64,000 nt of DNA from Flavobacterium salmonis (GTDB lineage Bacteria > Bacteroidota > Bacteroidia > Flavobacteriales > Flavobacteriaceae): positions 542,022-606,021 of the forward strand of contig NZ_CAIJDP010000060.1 of NCBI RefSeq assembly GCF_903819435.1, read 5' to 3'. Shown here piece after piece: positions 36,955-46,600 of the stretch. Numbering within the stretch: position 1 is the first letter of the stretch; every line of letters begins with the position of its first letter. The notes under the pieces were generated by a model. That model made no database searches, was not told where the DNA came from, and saw nothing but the letters and a program-made list of their open reading frames with translations. The position numbers and the translations under genes were made by a program.

Positions 36955-37395
36955 TTAAAAAGGCAAATCATTAATAGGTAAGCCTTCATTCGTATTTTCA
37001 AAATTAGTGTTTTTTGGTAATTCTGAAGCCTGATGTGGCCTATTGTGTTCTGTTTCTTTTTTGGTTGTCAAAAAAGTAAATTCGGTTACCTGAATTTCGG
37101 TAGTATGTTTTATCGTTCCGTCTTCGGCTTGCCATTGCCTTGATTTTATACGTCCCTCGATATATATTTTATCCCCTTTAGACAAATATTTTTCGCAAAT
37201 TTCCGCCGCTTTATTACGCACAACTAAGTTATGCCATTCTGTAGAAGTAATTTTTTCGTTTGTTGTCTTATTGATATATACTTCATTTGTTGCCAACTGA
37301 AATCGGCCTATGCAATTACCTCCGTCAAAATAATGCATTTTAACATCGTCGCCCAAATGGCCTATCAACATTACTTTATTTAATGTTCCATTCAT
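36955..37395 (-). CDS. ssb: Single-stranded DNA-binding protein
   Basis: 146 residues. OB-fold start MNGTLNKVMLIGHLGDDVKM, core EWHNLVVRNKAAEICEKYLS and GDKIYIEGRIKSRQW are canonical. The C-terminus ends LPINDLPF, a variant of the acidic DDDIPF-type tip that docks replication and repair proteins. Located between gldE and mutY on the same strand. Confidence 0.96.
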   Translation of the reverse strand: MNGTLNKVMLIGHLGDDVKMHYFDGGNCIGRFQLATNEVYINKTTNEKITSTEWHNLVVRNKAAEICEKYLSKGDKIYIEGRIKSRQWQAEDGTIKHTTEIQVTEFTFLTTKKETEHNRPHQASELPKNTNFENTNEGLPINDLPF

Positions 37396-37417
37396 GATAT
37401 AACATTTGTGTTTGTAT

Positions 37418-37425
37418 CAAAGGTA
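37418..37425 (-). promoter_or_regulatory. Possible -7 element for ssb-gldE-gldD
   Basis: TACCTTTG on the minus strand matches TAnnTTTG and lies 23 bases before the ssb start, just beyond the mutY stop. It would let ssb-gldE-gldD be transcribed apart from mutY. No -33 TTG found. Confidence 0.35.
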
Positions 37426-37432
37426 ATTTTTT

Positions 37433-38479
37433 TTAACGATTTAGTTCTTCCTTTTCGATAAAATTATAAATAACAATTGGGAATGGAAACGATTTTAAGT
37501 CACTAAATTTCAATCCATTAACTAAAAAATCATTGACTTTTATTTTCCAGAACTGTATATGCAAATGTTGATGTGAAAGTTTATGAATAATTGTTGCGTG
37601 AGAACATACCTCAATACCGGTAATTTTATAAGAAGACAAAATACCCTGCTGAACAGTTTTTGTAATAAAATCAAAGCTGACAATTTCATCTGTTTCTAAT
37701 AAAGGAAATTCATATAAATTATGCCAAATACCCTTTGCAGTCCTCTTTTGAATTAATGTATTGCCTTCTACATCCTCTAATATCAGATAATTAAAGAAGC
37801 GATTTGTAATTTTTAGCTTTTTAGATTTTACTGGTAAAACTCCCACCTTCTTCTTTTGCAATGCCAGACAACTTGTATTGAAGACACAAACACCACAATT
37901 TGGATTTTTAGGAACGCATTGTATGGCACCAAATTCCATTATTGCCTGATTAAAAATTGCAGGGTTATCTTTAGGCATCAATTCATGCGCTAAGGCGGTA
38001 AATTCTTTTTTAGTCGCAGGCAACGCAATATCGGATTCAATATCAAAATAACGGGAAAGCACTCTGAAGACATTCCCATCTACCACAGGAACCGCTTCAT
38101 TATAGGAAAAAGAAGCAATTGCAGCAGCTGTATATTCACCAACCCCTTTTAATTTTAAAAGATCATGATAAGTAGCCGGAAAAACTCCGTTTAAATCATT
38201 TGCAATAAACTGAGCTGTTTTATGTAAATTTCTTGCCCTGGAATAATATCCAAGTCCCTGCCACAGTTTTAAAACTTTCTCTTCATCCGCATTAGCCAAA
38301 TCAAAAACAGTAGGAAATTCCTCTGTAAAAGAAAAAAAATAAGGCATTCCCTGAGCGACTCTTGTCTGTTGCAGCATAATTTCTGAGAGCCAAATATGGT
38401 ACGGATTGACAGTATTTCGCCACGGCAAATCACGTTTGTTTTGTAAATACCATTTTATCAGTAGGTTATGAAATTTCAT
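37433..38479 (-). CDS. mutY: A/G-specific adenine DNA glycosylase
   Basis: Removes adenine mispaired with 8-oxoguanine. 348 residues. Helix-hairpin-helix LKGVGEYTAAAIASFSYNEA with the catalytic Asp in VPVVDGNVFRVLSR. The [4Fe-4S] ligands are seen as C-x6-C-x2-C-x5-C (CVPKNPNCGVCVFNTSC). A C-terminal NUDIX-like 8-oxoG recognition domain follows. The frame extends to 38500, but a TACTTTTG -7 element overlaps that region, so the ATG at 38479 (MKFHNLLIKWYLQNKRDLPW) is preferred. Confidence 0.95.
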   Translation of the reverse strand: MKFHNLLIKWYLQNKRDLPWRNTVNPYHIWLSEIMLQQTRVAQGMPYFFSFTEEFPTVFDLANADEEKVLKLWQGLGYYSRARNLHKTAQFIANDLNGVFPATYHDLLKLKGVGEYTAAAIASFSYNEAVPVVDGNVFRVLSRYFDIESDIALPATKKEFTALAHELMPKDNPAIFNQAIMEFGAIQCVPKNPNCGVCVFNTSCLALQKKKVGVLPVKSKKLKITNRFFNYLILEDVEGNTLIQKRTAKGIWHNLYEFPLLETDEIVSFDFITKTVQQGILSSYKITGIEVCSHATIIHKLSHQHLHIQFWKIKVNDFLVNGLKFSDLKSFPFPIVIYNFIEKEELNR

Positions 38480-38497
38480 TGCAAAATACTTAGAATG

Positions 38498-38505
38498 CAA
38501 AAGTA
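38498..38505 (-). promoter_or_regulatory. Possible -7 element for mutY
   Basis: TACTTTTG on the minus strand, 19 bases before the mutY ATG at 38479. It helps decide that start. Confidence 0.4.
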
Positions 38506-38538
38506 AATGTTTATGTAATTAAAATTTAACGAATTAGC

Positions 38539-38570
38539 TTGATTAATTATTTTTTTAATTCCTATATTTG
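38539..38570 (+). promoter_or_regulatory. Consensus Bacteroidota promoter of the HU gene
   Basis: TTG (38539-38541), 21 bases, then TATATTTG (38563-38570), about 50 bases before the HU start. It is one of the two best matches to TTG-N19-21-TAnnTTTG in the window. Confidence 0.65.
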
Positions 38571-38620
38571 CAAACTCAAAAAAATAGTACATCATTTATA
38601 AAATAAAAATAGGAAAGAAA

Positions 38621-38911
38621 ATGACGAAAGCAGATATCGTAGCAAAGATTTCAGAGAAACTAGGTCTTGAAAAAGGAGATGTTCAAGCAACAGTAGAAAC
38701 TTTTATGGAAGAAGTTAAAACTTCATTAGAAACTGGTGACAATGTTTACCTAAGAGGTTTCGGAAGTTTCATCGTAAAGACCAGAGCTGAAAAAACAGGA
38801 AGAAACATTTCTAAAAATACCACAATCAAAATTCCTGCACACAATATTCCTGCTTTTAAACCTGCAAAAGTTTTTGTAGAAGGAGTTAAAACAAACAACG
38901 AAGCAAAATAA
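38621..38911 (+). CDS. hup: HU-family DNA-binding protein
   Basis: 96-residue histone-like protein that bends DNA and compacts the nucleoid. Sequence MTKADIVAKISEKLGLEKGD, GDNVYLRGFGSFIVKTRAEK, and the DNA-clasping arm with IPAHNIPAFKPAKVF (Pro at the intercalating tip) are canonical. This gene is called himA in older F. johnsoniae work. It has a strong promoter and is followed by a tiny basic-protein gene. Confidence 0.96.
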   Translation: MTKADIVAKISEKLGLEKGDVQATVETFMEEVKTSLETGDNVYLRGFGSFIVKTRAEKTGRNISKNTTIKIPAHNIPAFKPAKVFVEGVKTNNEAK

Positions 38912-38942
38912 TACTATTAATTAATCATAAAATCGACACGAT

Positions 38943-39035
38943 ATGCCAAGTGGTAAAAAAAGAAAGAGACATAAGGTAGCTACTCACAAAAGAAAAAAAA
39001 GAGCGAGAGCTAACCGTCACAAAAAGAAAAAGTAG
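38943..39035 (+). CDS. 30-residue highly basic protein, probably ribosome-associated
   Basis: The frame runs ATG 38943 to TAG 39033-39035 and encodes MPSGKKRKRHKVATHKRKKR followed by ARANRHKKKK: 18 Lys/Arg and 4 His in 30 residues. It starts 31 bases after the HU stop and its stop codon lies in the stem of a terminator, so it is the last gene of the HU transcript. Tiny proteins of this form are conserved next to HU and rng in Bacteroidota. I recall them annotated as AURKAIP1/COX24-domain (mS38/bS22-like) proteins; that would make it a ribosomal protein. Family assignment is from memory, the frame itself is plain. Confidence 0.75.
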   Translation: MPSGKKRKRHKVATHKRKKRARANRHKKKK

Positions 39036-39050
39036 TTTTAAACTACTTTT
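39028..39050 (+). terminator. Terminator overlapping the stop of the small basic gene
   Basis: Perfect palindrome AAAAGTAGTTT / AAACTACTTTT followed by TTCTTTTT. The TAG stop is within the left arm. The following 250 bases to rng (39051-39300) are low-complexity A/C- and G/T-rich sequence with nothing else recognised. Confidence 0.8.
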
Positions 39051-39300
39051 TTCTTTTTAAACCGTTCATTGAAATTGAGATTAGATTATAAGATCGCCAG
39101 GTAGTTCGATTATTAGATTTCTAAAAATCAAACAATCAAATAATACAAAAATCTAACTCCCCGGGTACAATACCTGTTAAAAATATTGTTTAATCCATCC
39201 TTGTAGAAGTTGATGGTTTTTGGTTTATGGTTATTGGTTATTTTGCCGACAACTATCAACACAAACAACCGACAACCAATTCACGGATAAAAATTTACAA

Positions 39301-40845
39301 ATGAATAAAGAATTAATTATTCGATCAAGTTCAGATTTCGTAGATTTTGCCTTATTAAAAGATGGAAAACTAATTGAATTACACAAGGAAGAAGAGAAGA
39401 GCAACTTTCAGGTTGGTGATATTTTTATTGCCAAAATCAGAAAACCTGTTGCAGGACTTAATGCTGCTTTTGTAAATGTAGGCTTCGAAAAAGATGCCTT
39501 TTTACATTATCACGATTTAGGACCGAACTTAGCTTCCCAACTGAAATTCATAAAACTTGTAAGCGCAGGTAAATTAAAAGATTTCTCCCTAAAGACCTTT
39601 CAGTTTGAAAAAGAGATTGACAAAGATGGCATCATTACTGATATTTTAAGTGCCAATCAATCTGTCTTAGTACAAGTTGTAAAAGAACCTATATCTACCA
39701 AAGGTCCAAGGATAAGCGCTGAGCTTTCATTGGCAGGAAGATTTATTGTTCTCGTTCCGTTTTCTGACCGTGTTTCTATTTCACAAAAAATAGAAGACAA
39801 AAAGGAAAAGGATCGTCTAAAAAAACTTGTATTATCGATCAAACCTAAAGGATTTGGTGTTATTGTTCGCACAGTAGCCGAAGGCAAAAATACAGCCGAA
39901 TTAGAAAAAGATTTGCAGAACCTGCTTGGCAGATGGACTGCAATGTGTAAAAAATTACCAACTGCTCATCATCCATCCAAAGTATTAGGAGAGCTTAACA
40001 GAGCTTCTTCAATATTAAGAGATGTATTTAATGATACCTTCAGCGGTATCCAAATAGATGATGAAGAGTTGTTTCATCAAACGAAGGATTACCTGCAAGA
40101 GATTGCACCTTCAAAACAATCAATTGTGAAGTTTTATCAATCAAACGACACTCCGATTTTTGAGAAATACAATATAGAGAGACAAATCAAAACTTCATTT
40201 GGAAGAACGGTTTCGATGAGCAAAGGTGCTTATCTTATTATCGAACACACTGAAGCTCTTCACGTTATAGACGTAAACAGCGGAAACCGTTCTAATAAAG
40301 CGACTAATCAGGAAGATACCGCCATGGAAGTAAATATGATTGCTGCCGCTGAAATTGCCAGACAACTTCGTCTCCGTGATATGGGTGGAATAATCGTAGT
40401 TGATTTTATCGATATGTCTAATCCTGAAAACAGGAAAGTTTTGTTCGACTTCTTGCGAGAAGAAATGAGCGACGATAAAGCAAAACATAAAATATTACCG
40501 CCAAGTAAATTTGGTTTAGTACAGATTACAAGACAGCGCGTAAGACCAGAAGTTAATATTAAAACCAGAGAAGAAGATCCAAACAATGAAAATGGCGAAA
40601 TTGAAGCGCCAATTTTAATCATTGATAAAATCGCACTGGATTTAGACCGACTTTTAAAAACCCACAAAAATGTTGTACTTAATGTACATCCTTTTGTGGC
40701 TGCTTACCTCAGTAAAGGTTTTCCATCCTTACGTTCAAAATGGTTTTTTGAGCATAAGAAATGGGTGAAAATCATACCTCGTGACGCTTACACGTACTTA
40801 GAATATCATTTCTACGATAAAAAAGGAAATGTTATTTCAGAATAA
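39301..40845 (+). CDS. rng: Ribonuclease E/G family protein (RNase G type)
   Basis: Endoribonuclease for rRNA maturation and mRNA turnover. 514 residues, RNase G length without the long RNase E scaffold. N-terminal S1 domain interrupted as usual (VGDIFIAKIRKPVAGLNAAF, VNVGFEKDAFLHYHD). Catalytic DNase I-like part with the metal-binding aspartates in LHVIDVNSGNRS and GGIIVVDFIDM, and the KFGLVQITRQR motif. The frame extends to 39220, but MNKELIIRSSSDFVDFALL at 39301 is the conserved start. Known as cafA beside himA in F. johnsoniae. Confidence 0.94.
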   Translation: MNKELIIRSSSDFVDFALLKDGKLIELHKEEEKSNFQVGDIFIAKIRKPVAGLNAAFVNVGFEKDAFLHYHDLGPNLASQLKFIKLVSAGKLKDFSLKTFQFEKEIDKDGIITDILSANQSVLVQVVKEPISTKGPRISAELSLAGRFIVLVPFSDRVSISQKIEDKKEKDRLKKLVLSIKPKGFGVIVRTVAEGKNTAELEKDLQNLLGRWTAMCKKLPTAHHPSKVLGELNRASSILRDVFNDTFSGIQIDDEELFHQTKDYLQEIAPSKQSIVKFYQSNDTPIFEKYNIERQIKTSFGRTVSMSKGAYLIIEHTEALHVIDVNSGNRSNKATNQEDTAMEVNMIAAAEIARQLRLRDMGGIIVVDFIDMSNPENRKVLFDFLREEMSDDKAKHKILPPSKFGLVQITRQRVRPEVNIKTREEDPNNENGEIEAPILIIDKIALDLDRLLKTHKNVVLNVHPFVAAYLSKGFPSLRSKWFFEHKKWVKIIPRDAYTYLEYHFYDKKGNVISE

Positions 40846-40850
40846 AAACA

Positions 40851-40882
40851 AAAACCGCCTCTCGAAAGACTGGCGGTTTTTT
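40851..40882 (+). terminator. Rho-independent terminator after rng
   Basis: Stem AAAACCGCC / GGCGGTTTT followed by T residues, a few bases after the stop. The gene-free stretch 40846-41212 holds this terminator, one structured repeat and one palindromic repeat. Confidence 0.85.
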
Positions 40883-40934
40883 TATGGCTTCTTTTTATTA
40901 TAAATTTTAAGCCTATAAGAAAATTAAAATTTGC

Positions 40935-41040
40935 TTTTTTTAGGAGCTATTTCCAGCTATCCACTTGTATCTTTTCCTGGCTAAAGGAGCCAGAAAAAGG
41001 ATACCGCTCCTATCTGGGCTAAGGCTCTCATTTTCATAAG
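40935..41040 (-). repeat. Dispersed structured repeat, copy B
   Basis: Read on the minus strand it aligns block by block with 16471-16572: CTTATGAAAATGA, TAGCCC..GATAG, hairpin, GGATAGC, TAGCTCCTAAAAAA. The hairpin arms (plus 40971-40982 and 40988-40999) are CTTTTCCTGGCT and AGCCAGAAAAAG. They share little with copy A beyond the outer bases, yet still pair over 12 bases with one G-U. Confidence 0.75.
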
Positions 41041-41076
41041 ATGATTTTATATCAAAAATATTCTAATAAATCATAA

Positions 41077-41141
41077 TGTCATCCTGAGCGGAGTCGAAGG
41101 CTTTCCGATACAAAATGGCTTCGACTCCGCTCAGCCTGACA
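41077..41141. repeat. Palindromic intergenic repeat, copy 2
   Basis: Starts TGTCATCCTGAGCGGAGTCG and ends CGACTCCGCTCAGCCTGACA. It has the same arm sequence as 32925-32990 with changes at the same paired positions. Confidence 0.8.
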
Positions 41142-41212
41142 AACAATATATTATTTCTAAAAATTGGAATTTGGAATTTATTCAGCTGTTTTGGAATTGG
41201 AATTTTAAAAAT

Positions 41213-43588
41213 TTATTCCCTCACAATTTCTATTCTTCTTCTAATTTCATTTCCAAAAGCATCTACAACCGTAATGTAATGTGTCCCTGAAGTTGGCGTA
41301 ATAGGTAATTCATGAAACGTTTTTGTCGTCGCTTTATAAACATCGTCCACGTACCAAAACAATTCTTTATCTCTTTCCGAATAAGCTACTTTCAAAATTA
41401 CCGGCTGTACTTCGCTGTTAAAATTCTTCGTTAAATAAATTTTACTGTTTGTTTTCGGATAAATAAAATCCATTGTTTTAGATTGAACTCCTTCGCAGCC
41501 TTCTTTAAACGGAGGCAACGGCAAATACTCGATATGCTGACTTTTATAATACCAGGCCATTACCGGAGGCAAAACAAACCAGCTTTTAGTCACGATATCA
41601 TCAACACTTTCACAACTGCTATTGACCTGAAATCGCTCTGTTTTATCCAAATGTACCTTTTTATGATACGGACAAACAGCAGTTGATTTTCCTTTTTTAG
41701 AAACCCACTGTTTAATTTTTGGGCAATCCTCTTTGGCTAAATAGCCGCTTAAACGGCAAACCTGAACATTTTCTAAATCTTTATAAGGCGTTTCAAACCA
41801 TTTTTGTCTTGGTAATAAATTAAAAACATCAAATAAAATGGGTGCTGCACTAGTAACTCCTGTTAAAGTTGGTCTTCCCTCACCTGTTGCATTCCCAACC
41901 CAAATTCCAACTACATATTTCGAATTTGTTCCTATTGCCCAGGCATCTCGATTTCCAAAACTAGTTCCTGTTTTCCAGGCAATTTTCAAGGAGCTGTCAT
42001 AAAACTTCCATGCTTCATCGCCTTCTGGTCTGTTCACTTCTTCCATTGCGTTATAGGTTAGCCAAATTGCTCCGGCTCCCATTATGTTTTTTTGATCGGT
42101 TTCCGAACCAAAATCAGGTTCAAAATCATTTTTATAATTCAGTTCTGCAAATTCCTTTGTTCGATACTTTGCTTGATTTTTAGTGTAATAATTTACTGTC
42201 GATGATAATCCTGCATAGGTTCGGCACAAATCCCATAAGTTACTTTCGGCACCACCCAAAATAAGTGATAATCCATAGTGATCAGGAGTTTTATTAATGT
42301 CTCTCAATTTGAATTTCTGTAATTCTTCATAAAACTTATTCACGCCAAAATCCTGCAGCATCAAAACTGCCGGAATATTTAAGGAACGTGATAATGCACG
42401 ATGCGCCGGAACAGCGCCATCAAATGTTAGATTAAAATTCTGCGGTGTATATCCTGCAATTTGAGTTGGCACATCAGCCACTAAAGTGTTCGGCAATAAT
42501 TCACCATCGTCAAGCATTCCGGCGTACAAAAGCGGTTTCAAAATACTTCCGGTACTTCTTGGTGCATCAATAATGTCAACATCTTTTTGATGGTCTTTGT
42601 CTGTTGGAGCATTTCCAACATAACTCATCACATTTCTGTTCGAAACATCAATTACCAAAATCGCCAGATTGTTTACTTCATTCTGCTTGTACTGGTTGTA
42701 ATAATACTTCGCAATTTGGTTGACCCTATTTTGCAGAGCGTAATCTATGGTTGTTTTTACCCTGGTTCCTTCTTCGTTTTTTGCCACACGCTGTAATAAA
42801 TGAGGTGCAATTTGAGGCAAATCATAAGGTTTTTGGGGTAATGGTTCTTCTACAGAAAGTTCGTAGGTCTGTTTGTCAATTATTCCTTCCTGATGCAATT
42901 TTAATAAAAGTCTGTTCCGTTTATTCAATAATTTGATCTGATTTTTGCCGGGATAAATCAAACTTGGAGCGTTTGGCAAAACAGCTAAAGTCGCATTTTC
43001 CGCCCACGACAATTGGTTCGATTGCACGCCAAAATAACGCCAGGAAGCCATTTCCAAGCCAACGACGTTCCCTCCAAAAGGAGCATGAGCCGCATACATT
43101 TCTAAAATTGTATTTTTAGAATAGCCCAATTCTAATCGTGTTGCCAGAATAATTTCGATTAATTTTTCAAAATAAGTTCTTCCTTTTCCTTTTCTTGATA
43201 ATCGTATAACTTGCTGTGTTAACGTACTTCCGCCTCGAACAACTTTCCCTGCTTTGTTATTTTGTTTAATGGCATTTACCATCGCCACAGGATTAAAACC
43301 AGGATGTTTATAGAAATATTCGTCTTCAAAATAGACAATACATTTTTTGAATTTATCAGGCACACTGTCTTGCGCAGGAAAACGCCATTGTCCATCGTTG
43401 GCTATTTTTGCACCAAGCAGTTCTCCTTCTTTACTTTCAATTACCGTTGAATAGGGTTCCTGAAATAATGTTCGGGGTATGGAGAAATAATAAATCAACA
43501 AGAGTATAAATACACTTGCTGATTTTATTTTATTCTTTTTTATCCAATTTATAATGCGTTGTGAGAACGCAATTAATTTATTTTTCAA
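41213..43588 (-). CDS. pbpC: Penicillin-binding protein 1C
   Basis: Bifunctional peptidoglycan glycosyltransferase/transpeptidase, 791 residues. One N-terminal membrane segment (about residues 23-38). GT51 motifs: FEDEYFYKHPGFNP (catalytic E88) and RGGSTLTQQVIRL. Transpeptidase motifs: SxxK in STGSILKPLLYA, SxN in SRSLNIPAV, KTG in WKTGTSFGNRDAW. A C-terminal PbpC-type (BiPBP_C) domain closes the protein. It is downstream of the alpha-2-macroglobulin gene on the same strand, the same pairing as E. coli yfhM-pbpC. Confidence 0.95.
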   Translation of the reverse strand: MKNKLIAFSQRIINWIKKNKIKSASVFILLLIYYFSIPRTLFQEPYSTVIESKEGELLGAKIANDGQWRFPAQDSVPDKFKKCIVYFEDEYFYKHPGFNPVAMVNAIKQNNKAGKVVRGGSTLTQQVIRLSRKGKGRTYFEKLIEIILATRLELGYSKNTILEMYAAHAPFGGNVVGLEMASWRYFGVQSNQLSWAENATLAVLPNAPSLIYPGKNQIKLLNKRNRLLLKLHQEGIIDKQTYELSVEEPLPQKPYDLPQIAPHLLQRVAKNEEGTRVKTTIDYALQNRVNQIAKYYYNQYKQNEVNNLAILVIDVSNRNVMSYVGNAPTDKDHQKDVDIIDAPRSTGSILKPLLYAGMLDDGELLPNTLVADVPTQIAGYTPQNFNLTFDGAVPAHRALSRSLNIPAVLMLQDFGVNKFYEELQKFKLRDINKTPDHYGLSLILGGAESNLWDLCRTYAGLSSTVNYYTKNQAKYRTKEFAELNYKNDFEPDFGSETDQKNIMGAGAIWLTYNAMEEVNRPEGDEAWKFYDSSLKIAWKTGTSFGNRDAWAIGTNSKYVVGIWVGNATGEGRPTLTGVTSAAPILFDVFNLLPRQKWFETPYKDLENVQVCRLSGYLAKEDCPKIKQWVSKKGKSTAVCPYHKKVHLDKTERFQVNSSCESVDDIVTKSWFVLPPVMAWYYKSQHIEYLPLPPFKEGCEGVQSKTMDFIYPKTNSKIYLTKNFNSEVQPVILKVAYSERDKELFWYVDDVYKATTKTFHELPITPTSGTHYITVVDAFGNEIRRRIEIVRE

Positions 43589-43609
43589 AGTGATTTGGGA
43601 GTTTTTTTG

Positions 43610-43638
43610 TCCTAACAGGTTTCAAAAACCTGTTAGGA
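43610..43638. repeat. Perfect hairpin between the macroglobulin gene and pbpC
   Basis: A 13-base perfect stem TCCTAACAGGTTT / AAACCTGTTAGGA with a 3-base loop. It lies in the 67-base gap between two same-strand genes. The downstream side on the minus strand is A-rich, not T-rich, so it is not a typical terminator. It may be a small dispersed palindrome or a processing/stabilising hairpin. Confidence 0.7.
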
Positions 43639-43655
43639 TACACATATCTTGAAAT

Positions 43656-46600
43656 TTACTTCACAACCTCAACCCAGAATCCTTTTGTTCTGGCTAAGAA
43701 TGTATTATCATACATAGCCTCACATTGTAATCCAGGCAGATAATAATTTCCTAAATAAGAAGCATTCAACAGAATTCTAAAGACTTTTGTTTCTCCGGCT
43801 TTCATTCCAAAATAGAAATTAGTTCTGTCGTCACGAATATCAATATAGTCGGCAATATTGCTTGTTGCGTCTCCATAATCTGTAAAACGGGTATTTACAA
43901 TTTCAAAACCTGAAGGCAGAATTTGCGATAATGCAACGTTTTTAACATGTTCATTTCTTTGATTTCTAATAGTAACCTCAGCAATAAACTCCGTTCCCTG
44001 ACTGATTTTTGAAACATTAATAACACTTCCTTTTCTATTTTTGAAAACAATAGAAGCCGAAACATCACTTTCAATTGCTTTCTCTTGTCCGATTGGCAGT
44101 ATTCCGGTATTTAAAACACGTACGTAAACCGTATTCTTTTTAATATTTTTCAGCGTTACGCTATTAGCACCCGTTTGAACAACCAAACTTCTTTCTGCAA
44201 TTGTTTTTTTAGTATTAATCGTCTCACCTTTTCCATTTTTTCTGAACTGAATATTAATTCCTTTAGGACCATTGCTGACCGCGAATTTAGACATTGCATA
44301 TAAACAATAAGCCGTTGTCTGCGTGCTCATCCATTGATTGTTTGACATTTGTTTGGCTAATTTTGCAGCCATCACAAATGCTTTTTGTTTTTGTCCCAAA
44401 AGCAGCATTGTTTCTAAAGCCATTGCTCTGTTTCTCTCGCTTGAACCATAATAGTAATAATTATAGTTACTCGATTCGTCTTCAATTTTACTATGTAAAA
44501 ACAAATTCAATCCAGCCGATTTTTGACCCGCCAAAACATAAGCAGCCGCTAAACGAAGCTTACTTTCGTTTGAAATTCCTTTGGTTTCTCGTAATCTGTT
44601 CATTGAAGATAAATCAGCATTTCCGGCCAAAGCTAAAGTGTATAATCTGTAAGCCTGAGCTAAATCATTTCCGTATTTCGCTTCAAAACGCCATTGTTTG
44701 GCTTCGCGTTGCTGGTACGAAATCCATTTTGATTTGAAATTAATTGGCAGCACATAGCCTTTTTTATCTGCTTCAATTAAGAAATGTCCGGCATATGAAG
44801 TTCCCCAATCGTCTGCAATTGTATTTCCCTGCCAGTAAGCCACTCCTCCATTTGATAATTGAAAACTTCCTAATCTTGCAATTCCGGCAGTAATATTCTT
44901 TTGAATAATTCCTTTTCGGGTCGCATCTAAATCAACAACATCATTCAAGTACAATTGTGGAAAAACAGACGAAGTCGTTTGTTCTACACATCCATGAGGA
45001 TATTGAATAAGATATTGCAATCTTCCATTCAAATTCATCGTTGGCATTGACGAAACCTCTAATCTTGCTTTATTGCTTCCTGAAACTCCAAACGTTTTCC
45101 ATGAAATTGTTTTAGTACTGTTTGGAGGCAGAATCACATCAGTAAAAGCATTTGTAACCGGGTTTGGATTCGTCATATCAATTTCAACATCATAAACCGA
45201 TTTCTCTTTTCCAGAAGTTGCAATTACTTGTACTTTTGCAATTCCGGTAGCAGAACCTACAACCAAATTGAAATAGGCCATTTTTTCATCAGGTGAACTA
45301 AAAGTTAAGGATTGCATTGCACTTCCCATAACTTTTAAACCATTGCTTGTTTTTATCTGAATCGAAACATTTTTGATATTATTTTCTGTTGCAAAAACCG
45401 TAACCGGAATGGTAACTTTTTCTGAAGGAGAAATTTTTCTTGGCAACGAAGCCAAAACCATCAGCGGACTCTTAACCGGAGTTGCTTTTTCAACGCTTCC
45501 GTAAGCACTTGTATTCGCATCGCCCGCAACCACCATAGTTCGAACAGAACCAATATATTTGGGTAATTTTAATTGATGTGATTTTGTTTGCCCTTTTTCT
45601 AATTTAAACGGACCATAATAAAGCACTACAGGTTTAAAACGATTTGCTTTTTTAGCTTTTCCACCTCCTAAATCCTGATCTCCACCAATACTGAAAATCT
45701 GATTTATTTTTCCGCCATAGGCTCCTATTACATCGTCATAAATATCCCAGGTTTTAACACCCAAAGCTTCGCGAACATAAAAACTATCCCAGGCATTTGG
45801 TGTTTTAAAACGAGTTAAATCGAGTAAACCTTCATCAACAACCGCAATGGTATACGTCATTTCCTTTCCTGTCTTTTCGCCAACTTTTACCGTAAAGGTC
45901 TGCTCTGGTTTTAATACATCCGGCATTGATAATGTTGGAACCAAAATGGTGTTTTTATCCACCACTTCAATCGGAACAATTCCGTACATACGAATAGGCG
46001 AATCGTTTTTCGTTGACGCATGAGGTTGTAATAATGTGATATTAAAATATACATTTGGAGCCATTGCCGAAGTTATCGGAACCTCAACTTTTGTTTCTCC
46101 TTTTTGCGTTTTTGCCCAAATAGTCTGAACTACTTTTGATCCGTTTTCTATTGAAATCAAAGCGCGTCCGCCTTCACTTGAAGGAAAAGAGATTTGCGCT
46201 TTTTCGCCAACGGCATAGTTTTTTTTATCTGTAGAAAAAACCAACATATTGGCTGTTGAAGCATCTCTGTTACGCGTTTTTCCAGACCAAATTGGCCAAT
46301 CAATATTTACAGTCAAAGCTGTCGCATGACCGTCTGCATTATCTGAAACACGGATTAAGTAACGTCCCCATTCTTCATCGGTTAACGAAAACTGAACACT
46401 TCCTTTTCCACTTGAATCGGTATTGATTACAAAGGTTTTGTATGATGTTGTCGCATTCGAAGAATTATAATTCGATAAATTATCGCTCGAAGCATCCCAC
46501 CACCAACGCCATTCTACTTTATATACTTTTACTTCCAGATTTCGTACCGATTTTGGTCTTCCATTTTCATCGACCGTCACAATATCAAAACGATTGTTGG

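Noticed and set aside
39051..39300. Coding or RNA gene in the gap between the small basic gene and rng
   Set aside because: The sequence is low-complexity with G/T- and A/C-rich stretches; the in-frame extension of rng to 39220 lacks conservation-like composition and the internal ATG at 39301 gives the family start.
44294..44737. 147-codon plus-strand frame inside the alpha-2-macroglobulin gene
   Set aside because: It is fully antisense to a clearly coding domain, with atypical Cys/Leu/Asn-rich composition and no family.
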